From IMG/VR virus record IMGVR_UViG_3300025266_000021, positions 1-36,406 of that record: a stretch of 36,406 nt of DNA; one strand, 5' to 3'. The translations under genes and the position numbers were made by a program. This DNA comes from a virus. Under the pieces are notes generated by a model. The model worked only from the letters and a program-made list of their open reading frames with translations, had not been told where the DNA came from and searched no databases. This document shows, one piece after another, positions 32,364 through 36,406 of the stretch; position 1 is the first letter of the stretch, and every line of letters begins with the position of its first letter.

Positions 32364-33458
32364 TTATTTCTTATCTGCTGTGTACAGATGGTTGTTCTGC
32401 ATAGCCCACGCTGTGAACTTCTTGTTGGTCATCACCATCGCTTGCTTGCTGTACTTGGGTGAGCGTACACCGTTAGCGAACATAGCCTGTGCCTCGGTGT
32501 CGAGACGCGGTAAGTAATCCATCCAAGCGTCGAGCCAGTCTTTCTCCAACGCGGCCAGAGTTCTATACACAACCATACACACGGCGGCGGCGCTGCCGGG
32601 AACCTTGGCATTCTTCGGATCATCCTTGACCGATTGCAAGCTGGGTAGCTGGTCGGATAATGACACAAACGCCATCAAGTCCATCGCACCACGATCACCA
32701 ATCGTACCCATCAGGGCGGCGGTCAGTGTTACATCGTCGAAGTGTTCCCGTGTTTTGAGTACATCAGACGCCGCTTCGAGTGAACGTGGAGTAACAAACG
32801 CAGTGCGTTGCTGCTTGGGGTGAAAGATGTATGGGTTCTCGTCGGGGTCTTTCACATCCTCGAACGATGCCATCAGGTGTGGGTTGTCTTTGACCCAACC
32901 AAGTAGGGTGTGATCGACATCGTTGTTGATACCCCATTCGATCCAATCCATGTGGTTGGTCTTGCGTATCTGCACCACAGTCATACGGTTGCGTGCGTGC
33001 GGCGGTATCATGTCACCCACACCCTCTGAACCTTTGTTGGTCGTGGCAAAGACAATGCTGTCAGGGTGTAGTGAGTAACTACCCACTTTACGCTCCAACA
33101 TCAGACGCAACATCGCGTTCTTCACAGCGGGGTTCGCCTTGCCATACTCGTCGAGCATCAGGATGATCGGCCCATCTATATGCAGACCGAGTTCTTCGTG
33201 TGGGATCATACGCACACAGCCATCCGTTTCGATAGACTGCATCGACGGGATCATAATGTCACCGAGGTCTTTAGTCGTGCCATCAAAGTATATGGGTCGA
33301 TGGGTCGGCAGTTGTTCGGCCAAGGTGTTGATCATGGATGACTTGCCGTTACCCATATCACCCTGTGCTAGTATGGTACGTTTGCTACCCACCGCTTTGA
33401 TAAGATCGACGCATTGATCTAGGTTCAGTGCGTACATTGCTTGTGCTTGATTAGTCAT
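32364..33458 (-). CDS. MoxR-type AAA+ ATPase
   Basis: The start is ATG at 33458 (MTNQAQAM), preceded by GGAGGACAACAAA. In this 364-aa protein Walker A is GDMGNGKS (33-40), Walker B is IILMLDEYGK (D103, E104), the sensor-1 stretch is IVFATTNKG, and arginine-finger candidates follow in PPHARNRM. This is the MoxR/RavA-like branch of AAA+ proteins, which act as chaperones with VWA partners. Adjacent genes are a DUF3150-like protein upstream and the VWA/HExxH protein downstream, so the three probably form one complex. Its 5' half contains a degenerate copy of the 15-bp palindrome. Confidence 0.9.
   Translation of the reverse strand: MTNQAQAMYALNLDQCVDLIKAVGSKRTILAQGDMGNGKSSMINTLAEQLPTHRPIYFDGTTKDLGDIMIPSMQSIETDGCVRMIPHEELGLHIDGPIILMLDEYGKANPAVKNAMLRLMLERKVGSYSLHPDSIVFATTNKGSEGVGDMIPPHARNRMTVVQIRKTNHMDWIEWGINNDVDHTLLGWVKDNPHLMASFEDVKDPDENPYIFHPKQQRTAFVTPRSLEAASDVLKTREHFDDVTLTAALMGTIGDRGAMDLMAFVSLSDQLPSLQSVKDDPKNAKVPGSAAAVCMVVYRTLAALEKDWLDAWMDYLPRLDTEAQAMFANGVRSPKYSKQAMVMTNKKFTAWAMQNNHLYTADKK
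33068..33082. repeat. 15-bp palindrome, copy 5 (one mismatch, inside a gene)
   Basis: GTAGTGAGTAACTAC inside the MoxR gene. One base in the right arm differs from the consensus and the central GANTC is lost. It may be a weak site or a chance relic. Confidence 0.7.
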
Positions 33459-33479
33459 TTTGTTGTCCTCCAAGACAGT

Positions 33480-34394
33480 TTATATATCCAATGATGGTAG
33501 TGATTTGATCGCGGCATCTACTGCCGCTTTGGTTTCGGCGCGGAAGTATTCATCCTCACGCAGTGCATCAGGTGTCACGCCAGACATTGCCTCTTCGAGA
33601 CTGTTCGCCATTGCTGACATCTGCGTTGACTGTGTCACGTTACACACACGGAGAAGTTCTATCATGTCGTTGACGTTGCCAACCAAGCTGTCGCGGAACA
33701 CTTTCTTGTCCTCTTTGCTACCGTAGTCGAGACGCTCTGACATGCTGGTCAGTGACTTGTGCAAACGTGTCCACACATCATTCATCGCGGTGTTGTACTG
33801 CTTGGCGTAGAACTCGCTGTACTTCTCTTGCACCTCGGCTAGTGCATCGTTGCCGATATCCACACGGAAGTCGCCAGAGTCAGGCAGGGGCATGTAGTTG
33901 ATGCCGACAGAGAACTTACGCTCTACCTGTACGTGGTCAGGATAGTCATCACGTGAAAACAAGTCTCCAAGTATGATCTGAACGTCGATCACGGCATCGT
34001 TGTACCTGTCCAAGAACCCCTGCACGAGACGCCAGAACTCGTTGACCATCTCAGACATGGCTTGGCTGTACTTGAAGTACTGCGCTGTCGGTAACAGGCG
34101 AAGACCTGAGTTTGACCACGGCATTGTCATAGCCGCGTGCGTGGCACGAATTGCTGATACGTGAGTTTGTATCGCCTTGAGATCGTCGTTGTTGGCAAGC
34201 AACTTCTTGTTGACGTTCGCCACACCTTTAGAGGCGTAGTTCTGTGAGGTGACATCGGCAGAGGCACGCTTGTCTTTCTTGCGCCCAACCCAGTGAGAGA
34301 TGTTGACCTCGACGAGCATCGCGGATGATGCAAGTGTTGGTGCTTGGGTTTGCGGTAGTGGGTCACTACCTTGGATTGCGTTCATCATATTCAT
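33480..34394 (-). CDS. DUF3150-like protein, likely partner of MoxR/VWA
   Basis: The ATG at 34394 follows AGGAG by 8 bases; a longer frame to 34487 would overlap the zinc-ribbon gene. The 304-aa protein begins MNMMNAIQGSDPL. The early segment LVEVNISHWVGRKKDKRA resembles the start of DUF3150 proteins ('l..l.is.W.grkk'), and the rest is helical with VNEFWRLVQGFLDRYNDAV and DRVFRD-like charged stretches. DUF3150 genes are recurrent neighbours of MoxR ATPases, from memory of the family. It probably serves as an adaptor or substrate of the AAA+ protein. Assignment to DUF3150 is tentative. Confidence 0.65.
   Translation of the reverse strand: MNMMNAIQGSDPLPQTQAPTLASSAMLVEVNISHWVGRKKDKRASADVTSQNYASKGVANVNKKLLANNDDLKAIQTHVSAIRATHAAMTMPWSNSGLRLLPTAQYFKYSQAMSEMVNEFWRLVQGFLDRYNDAVIDVQIILGDLFSRDDYPDHVQVERKFSVGINYMPLPDSGDFRVDIGNDALAEVQEKYSEFYAKQYNTAMNDVWTRLHKSLTSMSERLDYGSKEDKKVFRDSLVGNVNDMIELLRVCNVTQSTQMSAMANSLEEAMSGVTPDALREDEYFRAETKAAVDAAIKSLPSLDI
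34355..34369. repeat. 15-bp palindrome, copy 6 (one mismatch, inside a gene)
   Basis: GTAGTGGGTCACTAC within the 5' end of the DUF3150-like gene, about 26 bases after its start. One base in the left arm differs and the central GANTC is lost. Confidence 0.7.
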
Positions 34395-34404
34395 AGTTCT
34401 GCTC

Positions 34405-34617
34405 CTACATTGAATACTTGTTGAGACCCTTGAGGTCGTTGGGATTGGTGACGAGTGTTGCACCTTGCTTGTGGGCAATCGGCGCAATGCACCAGCTTGA
34501 CCGAACTTGTTGGGCGCGGAAGTCGCCGCAGTCTAGGCAGAAGTTGTAGCCCAGTTGACGACGACGATGGTCGTACTGTTCGCCGCATGAACGACAGGTG
34601 ACAGTCTTTAGTGCCAT
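34405..34617 (-). CDS. Zinc-ribbon protein (70 aa), first gene of the long left-pointing operon
   Basis: GGAGAACAAGACC precedes the ATG at 34617; the frame is open to an ATG at 34632, but that ATG lies upstream of the ribosome-binding site. C-x2-C (CRSCGEQYD) and C-x2-C (CLDCGD), spaced 17 residues apart, form a zinc ribbon. The rest is basic. It could bind DNA or RNA polymerase. It is the first gene after a near-consensus promoter, so it is likely made early. Confidence 0.75.
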   Translation of the reverse strand: MALKTVTCRSCGEQYDHRRRQLGYNFCLDCGDFRAQQVRSSWCIAPIAHKQGATLVTNPNDLKGLNKYSM

Positions 34618-34639
34618 GGTCTTGTTCTCCATTGTTTGC

Positions 34640-34654
34640 GTAGTGACTCACTAC
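34640..34654. repeat. 15-bp palindrome, copy 7 (perfect)
   Basis: GTAGTGACTCACTAC in the leader between the 34714-34742 promoter and the zinc-ribbon gene, 22 bases before its ATG. On the minus strand it is followed by GCAAACAATGGAGAACAA. Confidence 0.95.
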
Positions 34655-34713
34655 TGGTTTGCTTAGTCGCGCTTGGAGCGCGGTACGTTGCTCGTTTCGT
34701 GACAACATATATT

Positions 34714-34742
34714 ATAATACCATATAGGGTATCAAATGTCAA
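34714..34742 (-). promoter_or_regulatory. Near-consensus sigma70 promoter for the long left-pointing operon
   Basis: On the minus strand TTGACA (34742-34737, perfect), a 17-base spacer and TATTAT (34719-34714) form the best promoter in the window. The start of transcription would be near 34706, about 90 bases before the zinc-ribbon ATG. The spacer holds a near-palindrome, ATACC-CTATAT-GGTAT, which could be an operator. Phased TGAC elements lie directly upstream of the -35 box. Confidence 0.8.
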
Positions 34743-34748
34743 GTTTTC

Positions 34749-34788
34749 TGACATATAGTATAAAGTCCTGACCTATGGTGACGTATCG
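34749..34788 (-). repeat. Phased TGACNTATNG elements upstream of the main promoter
   Basis: TGACATATAG (34749-34758), TGACCTATGG (34769-34778) and TGACGTATCG (34779-34788) lie at 20- and 10-bp steps, just upstream of the -35 box at 34742. The first 35 bases share 27 positions, without gaps, with the array at 22561-22600. Confidence 0.65.
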
Positions 34789-34802
34789 TATAAGTTATGT
34801 AG

Positions 34803-34890
34803 GTAAGCTACTGAAATGTAAGGGAAGTTCCTAATGTTCCGTAATGTTCCACGTAAGTAGTTGAAATGTAAGTAAAGTTCCAATGTTCCT
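34803..34890. repeat. 50-bp direct repeat, two units
   Basis: Units starting at 34803 and 34853, exactly 50 bp apart, share GTAAG, then TGAAATGTAAG, then AAGTTCC and ATGTTCC. The second unit is diverged and shorter. They carry the plus-orientation TAATGTTCC/CAATGTTCC iterons. Confidence 0.75.
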
Positions 34891-35089
34891 TTGATCTGGC
34901 ATAAGGTGGGGGGTAAATGAGGTTATGTGTACGTTGGTGTTATTAGCATGTAGAGGGGGTCGCGTGGGGGGTGTTATTTTTATTAATGGAACATTAGGAA
35001 CATTAGGAACATTATAATAAAAACAATACTTTGAAGACCCCCCTTATGGAACTTCTTGCGGGACATTAGGAACTTTATATGGAACATTA
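34832..35089. repeat. GGAACATTA/TAATGTTCC iteron cluster
   Basis: TAATGTTCC is at 34832-34840 and 34842-34850, with CAATGTTCC at 34881-34889. In the opposite orientation, three GGAACATTA units are head to tail at 34988-35014 and a fourth is at 35081-35089, with variants at 35061-35068 (GGACATTA) and 35069-35077 (GGAACTTTA). Six perfect 9-mers in about 260 bases, in two blocks of opposite orientation, are far more than chance allows. The arrangement fits an initiator or regulator binding region. Confidence 0.8.
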
Positions 35090-35096
35090 TAAAAAG

Positions 35097-35111
35097 GTAG
35101 TGACTCACTAC
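35097..35111. repeat. 15-bp palindrome, copy 8 (perfect)
   Basis: GTAGTGACTCACTAC. On the minus strand a TATAAT sequence (35091-35086) follows 5 bases later, so a protein bound here would cover the -17 to -31 region of any promoter using that box. No good -35 box is present. Confidence 0.95.
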
Positions 35112-35160
35112 TACTTGCCGTGTGATGCGCAGAGCTGCTTACATAACTGGTTTCATTAGC

Positions 35161-35175
35161 GTAGTGAGTCACTAC
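35161..35175. repeat. 15-bp palindrome, copy 9 (perfect)
   Basis: GTAGTGAGTCACTAC, right end of the first 52-bp unit. Confidence 0.95.
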
Positions 35176-35260
35176 CCTTTGTACTGTTCCGTACCACGAC
35201 ATCTCTACACGCGTGGCTGGCATGACGCGCAGAGCTGCTCCGAGAACTGGCTTCAATAGG

Positions 35261-35275
35261 GTAGTGAGTCACTAC
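35261..35275. repeat. 15-bp palindrome, copy 10 (perfect)
   Basis: GTAGTGAGTCACTAC, right end of the second 52-bp unit, 14 bases from the U-tract of the terminator. Confidence 0.95.
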
Positions 35276-35289
35276 CAAAAGCAAGACAC

Positions 35290-35322
35290 AAAAAAAGCCC
35301 CGAAACCCGAAGGCTCCGAGGC
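35290..35322 (-). terminator. Intrinsic terminator with cUUCGg tetraloop
   Basis: On the minus strand GCCTCGGAGCC, loop TTCG, GGTTTCGGGGC form an 11-bp stem (three G-T pairs) closed by the very stable C-UUCG-G tetraloop, followed by seven T residues. It lies 6 bases after the stop of the 44-aa membrane gene and ends the short right-end transcript before the repeat-rich control region. Confidence 0.9.
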
Positions 35323-35328
35323 GGTGTA

Positions 35329-35463
35329 TTAAATAAAAAGTGCAATGAGTATCCAACAGCCTATTGTAGCGGCTGTCGCAAGGTAAAGCAGTACTGCTCT
35401 GGTAATACCTACTGCTTCGATATCTTGAAGTATGATTTGTTTAATGAGGCTAATTGTTTTCAT
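35329..35463 (-). CDS. Small membrane protein (44 aa)
   Basis: The ATG at 35463 has GGA about 10 bases upstream, a moderate signal. The product starts MKTISLIKQIILQDIEAVGI and continues into one clear membrane helix (AVLLYLATAATIGCWILIAL) ending FI. The gene lies between a GCAA-loop hairpin and a strong terminator, so it is the last gene of a two-gene transcript with the 183-aa gene. Small early membrane proteins in phages often affect superinfection or host membrane state, but nothing in the sequence decides the role. Confidence 0.65.
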   Translation of the reverse strand: MKTISLIKQIILQDIEAVGITRAVLLYLATAATIGCWILIALFI

Positions 35464-35491
35464 GTGTCCATTCCAATTAAGTGTTGCGGTT

Positions 35492-35511
35492 GAGGCGGCT
35501 TGCGCCGCCTC
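35492..35511 (-). promoter_or_regulatory. GC-rich hairpin with GCAA tetraloop
   Basis: GAGGCGGC, a 4-base loop (GCAA on the minus strand, a GNRA tetraloop) and GCCGCCTC form a perfect 8-bp stem, 6 bases after the stop of the 183-aa gene. No T-run follows, so it is probably an RNA stability or partial attenuation element between the two genes. Confidence 0.65.
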
Positions 35512-35517
35512 GTTACC

Positions 35518-36069
35518 TTATCCGATCGACTTGATCATCATGTTGAGTGCTTCAACCATGGCACCAACATCCATCTTGGATTCGAACGTATCAGACTTTT
35601 GCATACGTTTGATTGCATCGTTGAGCAATTCGCGTACCTTGGTTTCGGCCGATACCGTTCTGGCATCTGGCCCAGTCTTGCCTGACGCGACTTCCGAGGC
35701 GATGTCTTCACGGCGTTTGAGTTGCGTCTTGATGTCGCCGATAACCGCGTTAGCCTGACGCATCCAATACGCTCTTGACTGGCCGTTAACAGTCTTGTCG
35801 CCGCATACCTTGGCAGACATAGCCATCATATCTTGCGCACCTTTTGGCAAGCCTGAGTTGATAGTATCTTTCAAGAACGCCCAGCCTTCATCTGTGGCCT
35901 CGCTCCCCTCAGACTTAGGCGATATGCAATGAGTGCTGGCCCAACCTGCGCTACGCAATGTATCAGTACGTTTGATACGTGCCAGATCAGTCTTAACTGT
36001 AGAAGTTGACCAATCGCGAATTGTTGTTTCGATCTCAGTGTTGATAGTCGCAATGTTTACTTGTGTCAT
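35518..36069 (-). CDS. Hypothetical early protein (183 aa)
   Basis: The ATG at 36069 (MTQVNIATINTEIETTIRDW) follows AAGGA by 8 bases. The frame is open to 36105, but that start lacks a site. The product is mostly helical and charged, with GWAFLKDTINSGLPKGAQDM and YWMRQANAVIGDIKTQLKRR. The C-terminal half is likely coiled (KVRELLNDAIKRMQKSD). No family is recognised. It is the first gene of the right-end left-pointing transcript and so possibly expressed very early. Confidence 0.75.
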   Translation of the reverse strand: MTQVNIATINTEIETTIRDWSTSTVKTDLARIKRTDTLRSAGWASTHCISPKSEGSEATDEGWAFLKDTINSGLPKGAQDMMAMSAKVCGDKTVNGQSRAYWMRQANAVIGDIKTQLKRREDIASEVASGKTGPDARTVSAETKVRELLNDAIKRMQKSDTFESKMDVGAMVEALNMMIKSIG

Positions 36070-36126
36070 GTTGTGTCCTTTCAAAGACGTTATCAATTGG
36101 TGCATGATTGCCCGTTTGATGTAACC

Positions 36127-36155
36127 AGTATACGTGTTTTGGTGTGTTGTGTCTC
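36127..36155 (-). promoter_or_regulatory. Possible promoter of the 183-aa gene
   Basis: On the minus strand GAGACA (36155-36150, four of six), a 17-base spacer and TATACT (36132-36127, five of six). The start would be near 36120, giving a leader of about 50 bases. The weak -35 box suggests dependence on an activator; the palindrome and a TGACGTATGG element lie 30-60 bases upstream. Confidence 0.45.
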
Positions 36156-36183
36156 GTTATCAGGTGTCGCTAGCTATCAAATG

Positions 36184-36198
36184 GTAGTGAGTCACTAC
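36184..36198. repeat. 15-bp palindrome, copy 11 (perfect)
   Basis: GTAGTGAGTCACTAC upstream of the possible promoter of the 183-aa gene, 5 bases from the TGACGTATGG element. Confidence 0.95.
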
Positions 36199-36203
36199 TT
36201 TTC

Positions 36204-36213
36204 TGACGTATGG
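36204..36213 (-). repeat. Single TGACNTATNG element
   Basis: TGACGTATGG, third site of the 10-bp element family, upstream of the first left-pointing gene. Confidence 0.5.
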
Positions 36214-36406
36214 CGACCCCCACGTACCCCCAACCCCCCTGCATAGCGACACGTCTCGCACTTCTATATAATAAAGATCTGCGCAAACTTTTTCGTTTTC
36301 CCCAAATATGGAACATCGCCTTACTTCGAGGAAGAGTAGTGGTTCATGGGGTTTGGTAATAACAACCTAATGTAATCAATAGCTTAGCTACCCCCCACCC
36401 TTTTTC

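Larger units (their letters stand above)
35124..35275. repeat. 52-bp direct repeat ending in the 15-bp palindrome, two units
   Basis: 35124-35175 and 35224-35275 align without gaps with 8 differences. Each starts GA-T/C-GCGCAGAGCTGCT, continues with AACTGG and TTCA, and ends in GTAGTGAGTCACTAC. A third palindrome (copy 8) lies 13 bases before the first unit. Differences are spread over all codon positions in every frame, so the repeats look non-coding. Confidence 0.8.
34655..35289. other. Repeat-rich non-coding control region, possible origin
   Basis: About 635 bases without a convincing gene. It holds, from left to right, a near-consensus left-pointing promoter with an imperfect palindrome in its spacer (ATACCCTATATGGTAT), phased TGAC elements, two 50-bp direct repeats, GGAACATTA iterons in both orientations, a T-rich stretch, three 15-bp palindromes and two 52-bp direct repeats. 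Small frames on the minus strand (70 and 66 codons) exist only because the repeat units lack stops and have no good start signals. AT-rich DNA with iterons next to an early promoter is the usual setting of a phage origin or major control switch, but this is an inference. Confidence 0.6.
36164..36252. repeat. 9-bp inverted repeat enclosing palindrome copy 11
   Basis: GTGTCGCTA at 36164-36172 and TAGCGACAC at 36244-36252, with 71 bases between. It encloses palindrome copy 11 and the TGACGTATGG element. Confidence 0.5.
36070..36406. other. Non-coding right end of the window
   Basis: About 340 bases with no supported gene. It holds the possible promoter of the 183-aa gene, palindrome copy 11, a TGACGTATGG element (36204-36213), a 9-bp inverted repeat (GTGTCGCTA at 36164-36172, TAGCGACAC at 36244-36252) that encloses both, C-rich stretches near 36218-36240, and an AT-rich patch at 36265-36280. 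One GGAAC-type half motif (GGAACATCG near 36310) resembles the iterons. Nothing more is recognisable up to the end. Confidence 0.6.

Noticed and set aside
35124-35160. Possible tRNA-like element in the 52-bp repeat
   Set aside because: No cloverleaf arms or anticodon stem could be drawn; it is simply the conserved box of the repeat.
35044-35356. Two minus-strand frames (70 and 66 codons) in the right-hand control region
   Set aside because: They overlap each other, run through palindromes, 52-bp repeats and a strong terminator, and have no ribosome-binding site. Differences between repeat copies are mostly amino-acid changing.
24143-36198. Resemblance of the palindrome core TGAGTCA to the eukaryotic AP-1/GCN4 site
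   Set aside because: A 7-base match in a prokaryotic virus; no bZIP protein is present.
24143-36198. CRISPR array made of the repeated palindrome
   Set aside because: Spacing is irregular (from tens of bases to several kb), copies lie in genes and leaders, and there are no uniform spacers.

Overview
The window is a large internal piece of a tailed double-stranded DNA phage (podovirus-like) genome. It has two convergent blocks, tightly packed genes with many TAATG and ATGA overlaps, a DNA polymerase A, a T7-like run of internal virion proteins, and a holin plus endopeptidase lysis cassette. The family mix (short neck protein, very large polyvalent protein, primase fused to a DUF927-type helicase, SNF2 helicase, VRR-NUC nuclease, MoxR/VWA pair) is typical of aquatic, especially marine, proteobacterial phages. 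The host cannot be fixed from the sequence. A GTA-type holin and GANTC sites inside a repeated palindrome hint weakly at an alphaproteobacterium. No terminase, portal, capsid, integrase or lysogeny repressor is visible, so part of the genome lies outside, mainly to the left, where the first gene is cut by the window edge.

Right-pointing block (1-17312): virion and lysis genes. In order they are a neck/tail protein probably like P22 gp10 (5' end missing), two small proteins, a Met/Gln/Arg-rich protein, a membrane protein with an EF-hand loop, a 3-TM holin, an M15-type endopeptidase, a Gly-rich virion protein, a GNAT-fold protein like T7 gp13, then three large proteins (682, 870 and 2197 aa) where T7 has the ejection proteins gp14-16. 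The 682-aa protein carries 19 uninterrupted 11-residue repeats. The 2197-aa protein carries an HExxH zinc-protease motif and a VPQA repeat tract. A hairpin at 17320-17344 closes the block.

Left-pointing block (36069 to 17396): DNA metabolism and early genes. Near the right end are a 183-aa protein, a 44-aa membrane protein, an excellent terminator, and about 650 bases of repeat-rich non-coding DNA with a near-consensus promoter. Reading leftward from there come a zinc ribbon, a DUF3150-like protein, a MoxR-type AAA+ ATPase, a 50-aa basic protein, a VWA/HExxH metallopeptidase-like protein, three hypothetical proteins, a VRR-NUC nuclease, several small proteins, a DUF6378-like protein, DNA polymerase A, a RecB/Cas4-like nuclease with an Fe-S-type Cys set, a small HNH-like protein and an SNF2 helicase. 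A second promoter precedes a 129-aa protein, an excisionase-like HTH protein, a Cys4 protein, an SSB and the primase-helicase.

The most striking unexplained structure is regulatory. A 15-bp palindrome, GTAGTGAGTCACTAC, occurs 11 times (9 perfect) between 24.1 and 36.2 kb, often at a gene junction just before a GGAGAACAA ribosome-binding site. Two further families sit in the control regions: 10-bp phased TGACNTATNG elements at the heads of three left-pointing transcription units, and GGAACATTA iterons in the 34.8-35.1 kb non-coding region. Together they look like a phage-specific control network and possibly an origin. The other good candidate for an under-described system is the DUF3150-like/MoxR/VWA-metallopeptidase gene set.
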